Source: Burkholderiales bacterium
Lineage (GTDB): Bacteria; Pseudomonadota; Gammaproteobacteria; Burkholderiales; Burkholderiaceae_C
Length of the DNA: 64,000 bases
Reading direction: 5' to 3'
NCBI GenBank assembly: GCA_947381415.1
Contig: CANCVB010000003.1
Location: forward strand, 62,001 to 126,000
In this document: in pieces, positions 1 to 8,550 of the stretch
Layout: every line of letters starts with the position of its first letter
Position numbering within the stretch: position 1 is the first letter of the stretch
Position numbers and translations under genes: made by a program
Notes under the pieces: model-generated
What the model was told of the DNA's origin: nothing
Database searches by the model: none
The model's input: the letters and a program-made list of their open reading frames with translations, nothing else

Positions 1-303
1 GGAGAAAACGTATTGGGACATGGAGGTACTTTCGGGACAGGGGCGCCACACAGCGTGGCGACGGGTGAACGGGGGATTATCTCCGCTTGTTCCAGCCGCC
101 CAAAGCCCTTTCGTGCTTTCATGCGAGAATGCAGACCAGTTGACGCCACCAGTTGCTTCAACATCAGCGCTTCTGCTGGGGCGGGAACCAAACAATTCGT
201 TTGACCTTTACCTGCCCAAATGTGTTTCCTCGGTCTTTAGCTGGCTGCCCTTTTTTGGCAGAACAGACCGAAACCAAAGCGTCGCCTAACCGCGCGCTCC
301 ACT
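1..303. other. Upstream region of rhlE, no supported gene
   Basis: I see no convincing gene here. The ORF-track entries at 13..204 and 20..289 have compositions that resemble no family and lack a ribosome binding site. The last 75 bases hold a nested inverted repeat (separate entry), so the region most likely contains the rhlE promoter and a structured leader. A small RNA cannot be excluded. Confidence 0.5.
230..271 (+). promoter_or_regulatory. Nested hairpin in the rhlE leader
   Basis: A 7-bp perfect inverted repeat, TCGGTCT (230-236) and AGACCGA (265-271), encloses a second one, CTGCC (245-249) and GGCAG (257-261), with a C plus six T in the loop. It ends about 32 bases before the rhlE ATG. 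No Shine-Dalgarno-like sequence lies between it and the start, so the fold could affect helicase translation. Structure is seen; function is inferred. Confidence 0.4.
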
Positions 304-2121
304 ATGAACTTTGATGAATTGAACTTGGCCCCGGCCATTTTGAAAGCTGTGCGCGAGCAAGGCTACGACACCCCTACCCCTATCCAAGCGCAAGCCATTC
401 CCGCTGTCCTCGCAGGCCAAGACTTGTTGGCAGGCGCGCAAACCGGCACCGGTAAAACCGCCGCCTTTACCCTGCCCATGCTGCACAAACTCAGCATGAG
501 CCGCAGTGCCACCAACCGCTTTGGCGTGTTTGGCATCCGCGCCCTGGTGCTTACCCCCACCCGCGAACTCGCAGCCCAGGTGGAAGAGTCGGTGCGCAAT
601 TACGGCAAGCACTTGCAACTCCAGTCCGCCGTGATCTTTGGTGGTGTGGGCATGGCCGCGCAAATCAAGGCCTTGAAAAAAGGCGTGGACATCCTGGTGG
701 CCACTCCAGGACGTTTGCTGGACTTGCAGCAACAAGGCTTTTTGGACCTCTCCACCGTGCAAATGCTGGTGCTCGATGAAGCCGACCGCATGCTGGACAT
801 GGGCTTCATCCATGACGTGAAAAAAGTGCTGGCTTTGGTGCCCAAGGAAAAACAAAGCCTGTTGTTCTCGGCCACCTTCAGCCAAGAGATCCGTGACTTG
901 GCAGCGCAACTGCTGCACTCCCCGCAAAGCATTCAGGTCACGCCTGAAAACACCACGGTACAACTGATTAAGCAGGTGATTCACCCCGTGGGCCGCCAGC
1001 AAAAGAAAGCCTTGTTGGCCCACATCATCGAGACCAAACAATGGAGCCAGGTGCTGGTGTTTTGCCGCACCAAATTTGGCGCCAACCATGTGGCCGATTT
1101 CCTGAACAAACAAGGCATCACCGCCATGGCGCTGCACGGCAACAAAAGCCAAACCGCGCGTACCCAAGCCCTGTCGGGCTTCAAGAGCGGCGAGATTCGC
1201 GTCTTGGTGGCCACCGACATCGCGGCACGTGGTATCGACATTGATGATTTGCCACACGTGGTCAATTACGAAATTCCCAATATCAGCGAAGACTATGTTC
1301 ACCGCATTGGCCGCACCGGCCGCGCAGGTGCCAGCGGAGAAGCGGTCAGTTTGGTGTCCTTGGACGAGGAAGGCTTTATGCAAGAGATTGAAAAATTCAC
1401 GCGTCAAACCATCGAGGTTGAAAAGGTCGAAGGTTTTGAAGCCGCACCTGACGAACGTGCCGAACCCATCGCCATGGGTCGCCAAACCCTGTGGGGTGGC
1501 ATTGGCAAACCGCCCAGCCGCGATGTGATGGCTGCTGCCGCGCGCGCTGCACGCCAAGAAATGATGGAACGTATCCGCGAGAAAAAACCCGCGGGTGGCA
1601 GAGGCCCTGGTCAAGGACAGGGTCAAGGACAGGGTCAAGGACAGCGTGCAACCACGCCCTCTTCAGCGCCGCGCAGTGAACGCCCTCCCCGCAGCCCCAA
1701 CCCAGGACAGCCCTCGCACGCCGCGCACAACGGCGCGCCGCGCCCACAGGGTCCTCGTCGCGATCGCGAGCGTGGCCCCCGCAACCCCGCGCCTGCTGGC
1801 ATGCCGCGTGACGACTTCGAGCATCAACCCCCTTCACACCACCAAGAAGACGATTTCCAGCCGCGCGCGAACGCCCATTTGGGCACGCAAAGTGGTGTGA
1901 ACGCGTTTGGCCACAAATCGGGCGGCGGCGCTGGCCGTCAACCCGATCCCACCATGACCTCGGTTGATTTACTCAGCCGCAACAACCGTGGCGGCGGCGC
2001 AGGCGGTAAACGCCGCGGTGGCGGCGGCGGTAACGGCGGTCGCCCCGGCGGCGGCGGCGGTCGACCTGGTGGTGGCGGCGGTTACGCCGGCAAGAAAAGC
2101 GGCGGCGGCTTCGGCCGTTAA
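304..2121 (+). CDS. rhlE: ATP-dependent DEAD-box RNA helicase RhlE
   Basis: This cytoplasmic RNA helicase remodels RNA, as RhlE-group enzymes do in ribosome assembly and cold adaptation. The two-domain core fills about residues 1-375. It has a Q motif (TPTPIQAQ), Walker A (AQTGTGKT, about 45-52), DEAD at 158-161, SAT in LLFSATFS, and motif [10 protein letters not shown] from residue 333. The tail from about 430 to 605 is low complexity: GQ dipeptides, then Pro/Arg-rich, then Gly/Arg-rich RGG-type sequence that usually adds nonspecific RNA affinity. At 605 residues it is longer than E. coli RhlE because of this tail. The ATG at 304 is preceded by a hairpin rather than a clear ribosome binding site. 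A hairpin after the stop is shared with the convergent dehydrogenase. Confidence 0.93.
   Translation: MNFDELNLAPAILKAVREQGYDTPTPIQAQAIPAVLAGQDLLAGAQTGTGKTAAFTLPMLHKLSMSRSATNRFGVFGIRALVLTPTRELAAQVEESVRNYGKHLQLQSAVIFGGVGMAAQIKALKKGVDILVATPGRLLDLQQQGFLDLSTVQMLVLDEADRMLDMGFIHDVKKVLALVPKEKQSLLFSATFSQEIRDLAAQLLHSPQSIQVTPENTTVQLIKQVIHPVGRQQKKALLAHIIETKQWSQVLVFCRTKFGANHVADFLNKQGITAMALHGNKSQTARTQALSGFKSGEIRVLVATDIAARGIDIDDLPHVVNYEIPNISEDYVHRIGRTGRAGASGEAVSLVSLDEEGFMQEIEKFTRQTIEVEKVEGFEAAPDERAEPIAMGRQTLWGGIGKPPSRDVMAAAARAARQEMMERIREKKPAGGRGPGQGQGQGQGQGQRATTPSSAPRSERPPRSPNPGQPSHAAHNGAPRPQGPRRDRERGPRNPAPAGMPRDDFEHQPPSHHQEDDFQPRANAHLGTQSGVNAFGHKSGGGAGRQPDPTMTSVDLLSRNNRGGGAGGKRRGGGGGNGGRPGGGGGRPGGGGGYAGKKSGGGFGR
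1609..1644 (+). repeat. Three 12-bp tandem repeats in rhlE
   Basis: Three exact copies of GGTCAAGGACAG lie head to tail at 1609-1620, 1621-1632 and 1633-1644. They encode the GQGQ stretch of the RhlE tail. Because the unit is a multiple of three, copy-number change by slippage would lengthen or shorten the tail without a frameshift. Confidence 0.9.
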
Positions 2122-2129
2122 AAACCGCA

Positions 2130-2148
2130 AAAAGGCTTTATGCCTTGT
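2130..2148. terminator. Possible shared hairpin between rhlE and the convergent dehydrogenase
   Basis: AAGGC and GCCTT form a short stem around a TTTAT loop just after the rhlE stop and across the stop of the convergent gene. The stem is only five pairs and the T-run is poor, so this is a weak candidate. Confidence 0.3.
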
Positions 2149-3076
2149 TAGCCCACTCCGGTACCAAGGCTGGAATGGGCTTGCCTTCAAAATGGGCGTT
2201 CAAATTGGCAAATGCCAAAGCAGCCATGGCTTGACGGGTTTGCACCGTGCCGCTGGCGACATGCGGCGTGAGTACCACGTTGGGCAGGTTGCGCAACTCC
2301 GCAGGCACGCGAGGCTCGTCGGCATACACATCCAAGGCCGCACCTGCAATCACTTTCTTTTGCAAGGCGTCAATCAGCGCAGCTTGGTCTACCACCGAGC
2401 CACGCGCCACATTGATCAAAAAGCCTTTGTTACCCAAAGCCTGTAACACCTCCGCGTTGATCAGGTTACGGGTAGAGGCGCCACCGGGGGTGATAGCCAC
2501 CAGGTAGTCCACCTGCGCGGCCAAGTCTTTGGCTGAAGGGTAATAGGTGTAGGGCAATGTGGGCACAGCGTGCCTGGCGGTGTAAGCAATCGACATGTCA
2601 AATGCCGCCGCACGCTTGGCAATCGCTTGGCCAATGCGCCCAATGCCGACCAAGCCCAGCCGCGCGCCACTCATTTTGGTTTGCAATGGGAAAGGGCCGT
2701 CAACCCAATCGCTGTTGCGTACAAACTTGTCCGCTTGGGGAATACGTCTGGCAATCGAGAGCATCAGGCCCAGCGCCAAATCGGCCACATCATCGTTGAG
2801 CACCCCTGGGGTGTGACTGACTTGGATGCCCCGCTCCATCGCGCCAATGACGTCAACGCCGTCATAACCTACACCACAAATCGAAATGAACTCCAGGGCG
2901 GGGAAAAGTGCCATGAGTTTTTTATCAATGACCGCGTCTCCCCCACCCACCATGGCGCGGATGCGCTGCAAGGCACCGGGGTCGGTGATGTGGTCGCGGT
3001 CATGCACCGTAAAGGCATTTTGCAGATCCGACATCAGGTAAGGGGGCAGGTTGGTGACCCGCAATACATCAATCAT
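2138..3076 (-). CDS. D-2-hydroxyacid dehydrogenase (glyoxylate/hydroxypyruvate reductase type)
   Basis: Member of the NAD(P)-dependent D-isomer-specific 2-hydroxyacid dehydrogenases, which reduce 2-oxoacids such as glyoxylate or hydroxypyruvate in the cytoplasm. Seen: the dinucleotide fold GLVGIGRIGQ, the NVARGSVVD segment carrying the catalytic Arg, Glu in DVYADEP, and His in LTPHVASGT. The ORF track begins 99 codons upstream, but the ATG at 3076 (MIDVLRV) has AAGGAG seven bases before it and gives 312 residues, the usual family length. It is divergent from the sugar-acid dehydratase at 3182, which suggests a shared control region and a role in the same sugar-acid metabolism. The substrate cannot be set from sequence alone. 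Confidence 0.85.
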   Translation of the reverse strand: MIDVLRVTNLPPYLMSDLQNAFTVHDRDHITDPGALQRIRAMVGGGDAVIDKKLMALFPALEFISICGVGYDGVDVIGAMERGIQVSHTPGVLNDDVADLALGLMLSIARRIPQADKFVRNSDWVDGPFPLQTKMSGARLGLVGIGRIGQAIAKRAAAFDMSIAYTARHAVPTLPYTYYPSAKDLAAQVDYLVAITPGGASTRNLINAEVLQALGNKGFLINVARGSVVDQAALIDALQKKVIAGAALDVYADEPRVPAELRNLPNVVLTPHVASGTVQTRQAMAALAFANLNAHFEGKPIPALVPEWANKA

Positions 3077-3181
3077 GGCGCGCTCCTTGTGGACCATCCC
3101 CGTATAAACACTGCTCAGCGAGGGGCTTTGGCGGGGGTAGTATAGGCACAGTCTTTCACCTCTCTCAGGCTGTACACCACC
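3077..3181. promoter_or_regulatory. Divergent promoter region, dehydrogenase/dehydratase
   Basis: These 105 bases separate two divergently transcribed genes of probable related function, so both promoters must lie here or overlap the gene starts. I could not pick out a confident operator, and no regulator gene is adjacent. Confidence 0.4.
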
Positions 3182-4921
3182 ATGACCCAATCTCCCCCCA
3201 AGAAAAAACCCTCTGAACTTCGCTCGCAGCAATGGTTTGGCCGCCAAGACCGCGATGGTTTTGCCTACCGCAGCTGGGTCAAAGGCAAAGGCGTGCCCCA
3301 CGATCAGTTCGATGGTCGCCCCGTCATCGGTATTTGCAACACCTTCAGCGAACTCACGCCTTGCAACTCGCATTTCCGCACCTTGGCCGAGCAGGTCAAG
3401 ATTGGCGTGTATGAGGCAGGCGGCTTTCCGCTTGAATTTCCTGTCATGTCTTTGGGTGAAACCTTGCTTCGCCCAACCGCCATGCTGTATCGCAACTTGG
3501 CCAGCATGGACGTGGAAGAAAGCATCCGTGGCAATCCCATCGACGGTGTGGTGCTGCTCATGGGTTGCGACAAAACCACCCCTTCACTCATCATGGGTGC
3601 GGCCAGCGCCGACTTGCCCACCATTGGCGTGAGCGGTGGCCCCATGCTCAACGGCAAATGGCGCGGCCAAGAACTCGGTTCCGGCACAGGCATGTGGAGC
3701 ATGAGCGAGCAAGTGCGCGCTGGCACCTTGAAGCTGGCTGATTTCTTTGAAGCTGAAAGCTGCATGCACCGCAGCCACGGTCATTGCATGACCATGGGCA
3801 CCGCCTCCACCATGGCTTGCATGGTCGAAGCCCTGGGCGTGGGACTGCCGGGCAACGCCGCCTACCCTGCTGTGGATGGGCGACGCAACGTCTTGGCGCG
3901 CATGGCGGGTCGGCGCATTGTTGAGATGGTGCACAGCGACCAAAAACTCTCCGCCATCCTTACCCGCGAAGCCTTTGAAAATGCCATCAAAACCTTGGCA
4001 GCGATTGGCGGTTCTACCAACGCGGTGATTCACCTCATCGCCATGGCCGGACGTTTGGGCGTGCCCTTAAGCGTGGATGATTTCGACCGCTTGGCCTCCG
4101 AGTTGCCCTGCCTGCTCAATTTACAACCCTCGGGCGAACACCTGATGGAAGATTTCTGTTACGCCGGCGGCTTGCCTGCGGTCATGAAAGAAATTGAACA
4201 CCTCTTGCACACCGACATCATCACGGCCAGCGGTCAGTCCGTGAAAGAAAACCTGGCCGATGCCGTCAATTACGACCCGCGCGTCATCAAGCCGTTTGCC
4301 CAACCCTTCAAAGACAAAGCTGGTATTGCAGTGCTTCGTGGCAACTTGGCGCCGCGTGGCGCGGTCATCAAACCCAGTGCCGCAACGCCTGAATTGATGG
4401 TGCACACCGGCCGCGCAGTGGTGTTTGAAAACATTGATGATTTCCATGCCCGTATCAACGATGAAAATTTGGATGTCGATGAAACCTGCGTGCTGGTCCT
4501 GAAAAACTGCGGACCCAAGGGCTACCCTGGCATGGCCGAGGTAGGCAATATGCCGTTGCCGCCCAAGGTTCTGCGCAAGGGCATCACGGACATGGTTCGC
4601 ATCAGCGATGCGCGCATGAGTGGCACCGCTTATGGCACGGTGGTGCTGCATGCCGCACCGGAGGCGGCGGCAGGCGGCAACTTGGCTTTGGTGCACAACG
4701 GCGACATGGTGGAACTGAACGTGCCCGAACGCAGAATCCAGTTACTCGTCAGCGAAGAGGAATTGGCCAAACGCCGCGCCACTTGGAAACCACCCACGCC
4801 CGACTTGGATTCAGGCTATTGGAAGCTGTACATCGACCACGTGACCCAAGCCGATGAAGGTGTGGACCTGGACTTTTTACGCGGCAAGCGCGGCTCGTTT
4901 GTGCCAAAGGACAACCATTAA
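3182..4921 (+). CDS. IlvD/Edd-family sugar-acid dehydratase (L-arabinonate dehydratase type)
   Basis: Iron-sulfur dehydratase that removes water from an aldonate to give a 2-keto-3-deoxy sugar acid. The 579-residue length and start (WFGRQDRDGFAYRSW) match the sugar-acid branch best known from Rhizobium L-arabinonate dehydratase, not the shorter biosynthetic IlvD. Cys61, Cys129 and Cys202 sit exactly two residues later than the known cluster ligands (59, 127, 200), and Lys131 matches the carbamylated lysine. The SDARMSG segment carries the expected catalytic Ser. Neighbours (D-erythronate dehydrogenase, hydroxyacid dehydrogenase, carbohydrate ABC importer) support sugar-acid catabolism. L-arabinonate, D-xylonate, D-fuconate and D-galactonate all remain possible substrates. 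Confidence 0.85.
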   Translation: MTQSPPKKKPSELRSQQWFGRQDRDGFAYRSWVKGKGVPHDQFDGRPVIGICNTFSELTPCNSHFRTLAEQVKIGVYEAGGFPLEFPVMSLGETLLRPTAMLYRNLASMDVEESIRGNPIDGVVLLMGCDKTTPSLIMGAASADLPTIGVSGGPMLNGKWRGQELGSGTGMWSMSEQVRAGTLKLADFFEAESCMHRSHGHCMTMGTASTMACMVEALGVGLPGNAAYPAVDGRRNVLARMAGRRIVEMVHSDQKLSAILTREAFENAIKTLAAIGGSTNAVIHLIAMAGRLGVPLSVDDFDRLASELPCLLNLQPSGEHLMEDFCYAGGLPAVMKEIEHLLHTDIITASGQSVKENLADAVNYDPRVIKPFAQPFKDKAGIAVLRGNLAPRGAVIKPSAATPELMVHTGRAVVFENIDDFHARINDENLDVDETCVLVLKNCGPKGYPGMAEVGNMPLPPKVLRKGITDMVRISDARMSGTAYGTVVLHAAPEAAAGGNLALVHNGDMVELNVPERRIQLLVSEEELAKRRATWKPPTPDLDSGYWKLYIDHVTQADEGVDLDFLRGKRGSFVPKDNH

Positions 4922-4938
4922 AGGCGAAAGCCTTTTAT
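4919..4938. terminator. Hairpin between convergent dehydratase and denD
   Basis: AAAGGC-GAAA-GCCTTT forms a six-pair stem with a stable GAAA tetraloop immediately after the dehydratase stop, followed by a short T stretch. It is plausible as an intrinsic terminator, possibly bidirectional; denD ends about 30 bases further on. Confidence 0.45.
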
Positions 4939-4965
4939 GGTTGGGGGAAGTCATGACTGAAAGCG

Positions 4966-5967
4966 TTACAGCCCTTTGAGGGCTGTGCTCTCCAAGCCAG
5001 CCGCCTTGCAGTCATCGATGTACTGGCGAATGACTTCTTCGAAATTGGCATCGGGCTGCAAGCCCAAACGCGGCGCACGCAAGGCCTTGGCACCCTTGGG
5101 CCAATTGGCCACGATGCCTGCAATGCGCTCGTCGCGTTGAAACTTCACGCGGGCGCGCACCGCAGGGCCGGCCACCGCTTCCAAAGCGTCCAGCATTTGC
5201 TGCACCGTGACGTTCAAGGCTGGCAAATTCATGGCGCTTCGGCCTTGGAAATCCTCGGCGCTGGCCTCAAAAATTGCGATCAAGCTGCGCACCGTCACGC
5301 CAGGTGAGGACACCGGGTGTGAAACAGTGGCGTCCACGGGACACACCGACGCCTCGCCTGCCAAAGGCTCGCGCAAGATGCCACTGAAAAACGAAGAAGC
5401 TGCGCCATTGGGCTTGCCTGGGCGCACGCTCACCGTCATCAAGCGCGCGCTGCGACCATCGATAAACCCTTTGCGGCTGTAGTCGGCCACCATGTATTCG
5501 CACATCAGTTTTTGCGCGCCATACGAGGTTTGCGGCGTGGTGAAGGTGTCATCGGTGACCACATCAGGCAAGGGATGTGCAGGGTCTGGGCCGTACACCG
5601 CCACCGAGCTGCTGAACAACAAGCGAGGCTTGTTGCCTGCGGCACGCAAGGCGTCCAGCAAAGCGCGGGTGCTGTCCAGGTTGGAGCGCATGCCCAAATC
5701 GAAGTCTGCCTCGCACTCGCCCGAGACGGCTGAGGCCAAATGGAACACACCATCGAACTTGGCCTGTGCGAAACCCGCGCATTGGTCCAGCAAGGGGCCG
5801 GTCAACACGGCCACACGGGGGTCTGCCGCCAAATCGGCGGGGGCGGGAAACTGGTCTGCCAACACAACTTGCGACAGTGGTTGGCCCGCAAGTGTGCCTT
5901 TGGCCAACAAGGTACGGGCTAAGCGAGCCCCTAAAAAGCCGGCACCGCCGGTGATCAACAGCTTCAT
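4966..5967 (-). CDS. denD: D-erythronate dehydrogenase-like NAD-dependent epimerase/dehydrogenase
   Basis: Extended SDR of the DenD type, which oxidises D-erythronate (and related tetronates) at C2 in sugar-acid catabolism. Seen: the NAD fold MKLLITGGAGFLG at the N terminus, HLASAVSGECEADF, active-site SSSVAVYG with SYGAQK (YxxxK), and the VRPGKPNGAAS and FFSGILREPLAG blocks typical of this subfamily. I chose the ATG at 5967 (333 residues) because it begins right at the fold; the track start at 6000 is a TTG that adds eleven unrelated residues. No otnC, otnI or otnK partner is present, so the downstream route may differ from the classical D-erythronate pathway. Confidence 0.8.
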   Translation of the reverse strand: MKLLITGGAGFLGARLARTLLAKGTLAGQPLSQVVLADQFPAPADLAADPRVAVLTGPLLDQCAGFAQAKFDGVFHLASAVSGECEADFDLGMRSNLDSTRALLDALRAAGNKPRLLFSSSVAVYGPDPAHPLPDVVTDDTFTTPQTSYGAQKLMCEYMVADYSRKGFIDGRSARLMTVSVRPGKPNGAASSFFSGILREPLAGEASVCPVDATVSHPVSSPGVTVRSLIAIFEASAEDFQGRSAMNLPALNVTVQQMLDALEAVAGPAVRARVKFQRDERIAGIVANWPKGAKALRAPRLGLQPDANFEEVIRQYIDDCKAAGLESTALKGL

Positions 5968-6130
5968 GTGGTGTGTCTCGGTAATAAAGAAAAGACGCAA
6001 AGCATAACCGCCAACACTGCTCAGAATGTGCGCTTTTTCAACGGGTTAGCCCTGATGGACGCGGCCCCATCGGCGGGTAAGCTTGGTTTCAATGCTGCGC
6101 CTTGTGCGCACCCCCTCTTGCGGAGATTTC
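5968..6130. promoter_or_regulatory. Divergent promoter region, denD/ABC importer
   Basis: This 163-base gap lies between divergently transcribed denD and the ABC importer operon and must hold their promoters. No transcription factor is encoded nearby, and I see no clear long palindrome. A GGAG ribosome binding site for the ATPase lies at its right edge. Confidence 0.4.
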
Positions 6131-7195
6131 ATGGCCAGCGTCACCATCGGTCAAGTACACAAATACTTTGGCCGCACCCACATCATCCAAGGTGTCAGCG
6201 TGGACATCGCCGACGGCGAATTTTGCGTGCTTGTTGGCCCGTCCGGCTGCGGCAAGTCCACCTTGTTGCGCATGATCGCAGGCCTGGAGGAAATCTCCGG
6301 CGGCGATATTTATATTGGCGACAAGCGTGTCAACGACATGCCGCCCAAAGAGCGCGACATTGCGATGGTGTTTCAAAACTACGCCCTTTACCCGCACATG
6401 ACAGTTCGCGACAACATGGCGTTTTCCTTGTTGCTGGCCAAGCAGTCGAGCCAAGTCATTGCCGAGCGGGTTGATGTGGCCGCTGGGATCTTGGGTTTGC
6501 ACGCCCTGTTAGACCGTTTTCCACGCCAACTCTCGGGCGGGCAGCGCCAGCGCGTGGCCATGGGACGCGCCATCGTGCGTGATCCACAGGTGTTTTTGTT
6601 TGACGAACCGCTCTCCAACCTTGACGCCAAGTTGCGCGTGTCCATGCGCACCGAAATCAAAGAGTTGCACCAGCGCCTGAAAACCACCTCTATTTATGTC
6701 ACCCACGACCAAATCGAGGCCATGACCATGGCTGACAAAATTGTGGTCATGCGAGACGGTGTGGTCGAACAAATTGGCTCACCCTTGCAGCTTTACGACC
6801 ACCCGGCCAACCAGTTTGTGGCGGGTTTTATCGGCTCGCCTTCCATGAACTTCTTGCCCGGCACGGTGCGCGGCACCCATGTGGCGCTGTCTGATGGCAA
6901 TACCCTGCCCTTGCCCCCACAGGTACGCGCCAGCGAGGGCCAAGCGGTGGTTTATGGCATTCGCCCCGAGCATTTGGACATTGCCAGCGGCAGCGATGGC
7001 TTGGCCACAGAAGTGGTGGTGGTTGAACCCACGGGCGCGGACACCCAGGTGTTCACCAAAATTGCAGGTGTCGAGGTGACATCGGTTTTTCGTGAACGCC
7101 ACACCTTCCAACCAGGTAGCACCATCCGTTTGCAACCCGATACCAGCCGCGCCCATGTGTTTGACGCGACCAGTGGCAAAGCCCTCACGGCTTGA
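6131..7195 (+). CDS. Carbohydrate ABC importer, ATP-binding protein (MalK/UgpC type)
   Basis: Cytoplasmic ATPase that powers a CUT1-family carbohydrate importer. Walker A GPSGCGKST is near residue 37, the Q-loop is in VFQNYALYPHM, the signature is LSGGQRQRVAMGR, Walker B is VFLFDEPLSNLD, and the H-loop is in YVTHDQIEAMT. A C-terminal TOBE/MalK-type regulatory domain follows, with IGSPSMNF and YGIRPEHL. I use the ATG at 6131 (354 residues), with GGAG about six bases upstream, instead of the track start. It is the first gene of a four-gene operon with the binding protein and two permeases. The family is certain; the sugar is not. Confidence 0.88.
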   Translation: MASVTIGQVHKYFGRTHIIQGVSVDIADGEFCVLVGPSGCGKSTLLRMIAGLEEISGGDIYIGDKRVNDMPPKERDIAMVFQNYALYPHMTVRDNMAFSLLLAKQSSQVIAERVDVAAGILGLHALLDRFPRQLSGGQRQRVAMGRAIVRDPQVFLFDEPLSNLDAKLRVSMRTEIKELHQRLKTTSIYVTHDQIEAMTMADKIVVMRDGVVEQIGSPLQLYDHPANQFVAGFIGSPSMNFLPGTVRGTHVALSDGNTLPLPPQVRASEGQAVVYGIRPEHLDIASGSDGLATEVVVVEPTGADTQVFTKIAGVEVTSVFRERHTFQPGSTIRLQPDTSRAHVFDATSGKALTA

Positions 7196-7230
7196 AGCGC
7201 CAGCCCAACCCCATTGCCACAGGAGGCTTT

Positions 7231-8550
7231 ATGACCGAAACCACCCGTCGCCAATTTATCCAATCCACCAGTGTGGCCACCGGCGCGCTCTCGGCCGCCC
7301 CGATGTTGCTCAGCACCCCCGCCAGAGCGCAATGGACCAATGTGCCAGAGAAAGACGCCAAGTTGCGGGTGTTGCGCTGGAGCCGATTTGTACAGGGCGA
7401 TATAGACGCCTACATGGCCAACGTCAAAAAGTTCACCGAAAAAACCGGCATCGAAGTTCGCGTGGACAACGAAGGTTGGGAGGATGTGCGCCCCAAAGCA
7501 GCGGTGGCCGCCAATACCGGCGCTGGCCCCGACATCATTTTGTCCACCAACGATGATGCCAACCTCTATCCCGACAAATTGCTCGACGTCTCTGACGTGT
7601 GCGACTACTTGGGTAAAAAATATGGCGGCTGGTACCCCGCTTGCGAAACCTATCTCAAGCCCGATGGCAAAAAATGGATTGGCGTGCCCTTGGGCGCCAG
7701 CGGCGCCATCATGGTCTACCGACAAAGCCTCCTGAAAGCGGCTGGCATCAACAGTTTCCCCAAAGACGTCGACAGCTATTTGAAAATGTTCCAAGCCCTC
7801 AAAGCCAAAGGCACACCGGGTGGCATGGCCTTGGGCAACGCCACGGGTGACAGCGGCTGGACGCACTGGCTGATTTGGGCTTTTGGTGGCTCCATCGTGG
7901 ACAAGAACAACAAGGTCATCATCCACAGCCCACAAACCATCAAGGCCTTGGAGTACGCCAAAGAGCTTTATGCCACCTTTATTCCAGGCACCTTGTCATG
8001 GCTGGACCCCAACAACAACAAAGCCTTTTTGGACGGTCAACTCAGCGTGACCAACAACGGCATTTCAATTTACTACGCCGCTAAAAATTCGGACAACCCC
8101 ACGGTCAAAGCGCTGGCAGCAGATATTCAACACGCGCCGTTTCCGGTCGGTCCTGTGGGCATCCCCACCGAGTACCACCTGTTTTTCAACCAAATGATTT
8201 TCAAGTACACCAAGTACCCCAACGCCGCCAAAGAGTTTTTGCGCTTCATGATGGAAGAAGAGCAATACGGCGCATGGTTGCAAGGCGCAGGTGGCTATGT
8301 GTCTCATCCCTTGGCCGCCTATGGCAAAAACCCCATTTGGACATCCGACCCCAAGCACACGCCCTACCGCGACTCGGTCAAAAACATGCGTCCTGCAGGC
8401 TACGCGGGTCAGTTGGGCTATGCGTCTGCGGGGGCCATGGCCGACTTCATCGTTTGCAACATGGTGGCCGAAGCGGCCTCGGGCTCCAAGTCTCCTTTAG
8501 AGGCCGCCCAACGCGCCCAAAAGCGCGCTGAACGCTACTACAAAACCTGA
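7231..8550 (+). CDS. Extracellular carbohydrate-binding protein with Tat signal
   Basis: Periplasmic solute-binding protein (family 1, MalE/UgpB-like) that delivers substrate to the two permeases downstream. The N terminus carries a twin-arginine signal (TTRRQFIQS, hydrophobic stretch, cleavage likely after PARA). Tat export suggests that it folds before secretion, which is unusual but not rare for this family. AGGAGG lies five bases before the ATG at 7231, so this start replaces the track start; the mature length fits the family. The stop overlaps the next ATG (TGATG), giving translational coupling. Given the dehydratase and DenD next door, a sugar acid or sugar is the expected ligand (inference). 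Confidence 0.87.
   Translation: MTETTRRQFIQSTSVATGALSAAPMLLSTPARAQWTNVPEKDAKLRVLRWSRFVQGDIDAYMANVKKFTEKTGIEVRVDNEGWEDVRPKAAVAANTGAGPDIILSTNDDANLYPDKLLDVSDVCDYLGKKYGGWYPACETYLKPDGKKWIGVPLGASGAIMVYRQSLLKAAGINSFPKDVDSYLKMFQALKAKGTPGGMALGNATGDSGWTHWLIWAFGGSIVDKNNKVIIHSPQTIKALEYAKELYATFIPGTLSWLDPNNNKAFLDGQLSVTNNGISIYYAAKNSDNPTVKALAADIQHAPFPVGPVGIPTEYHLFFNQMIFKYTKYPNAAKEFLRFMMEEEQYGAWLQGAGGYVSHPLAAYGKNPIWTSDPKHTPYRDSVKNMRPAGYAGQLGYASAGAMADFIVCNMVAEAASGSKSPLEAAQRAQKRAERYYKT

Noticed and set aside
20-289. 89-codon ORF upstream of rhlE
   Set aside because: No ribosome binding site or family resemblance, and it runs through the nested hairpin before rhlE.
286-1638. 450-codon minus-strand ORF opposite rhlE
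   Set aside because: It is the antisense shadow of a strong DEAD-box gene; the protein is His/Gly/Phe rich with no family pattern.
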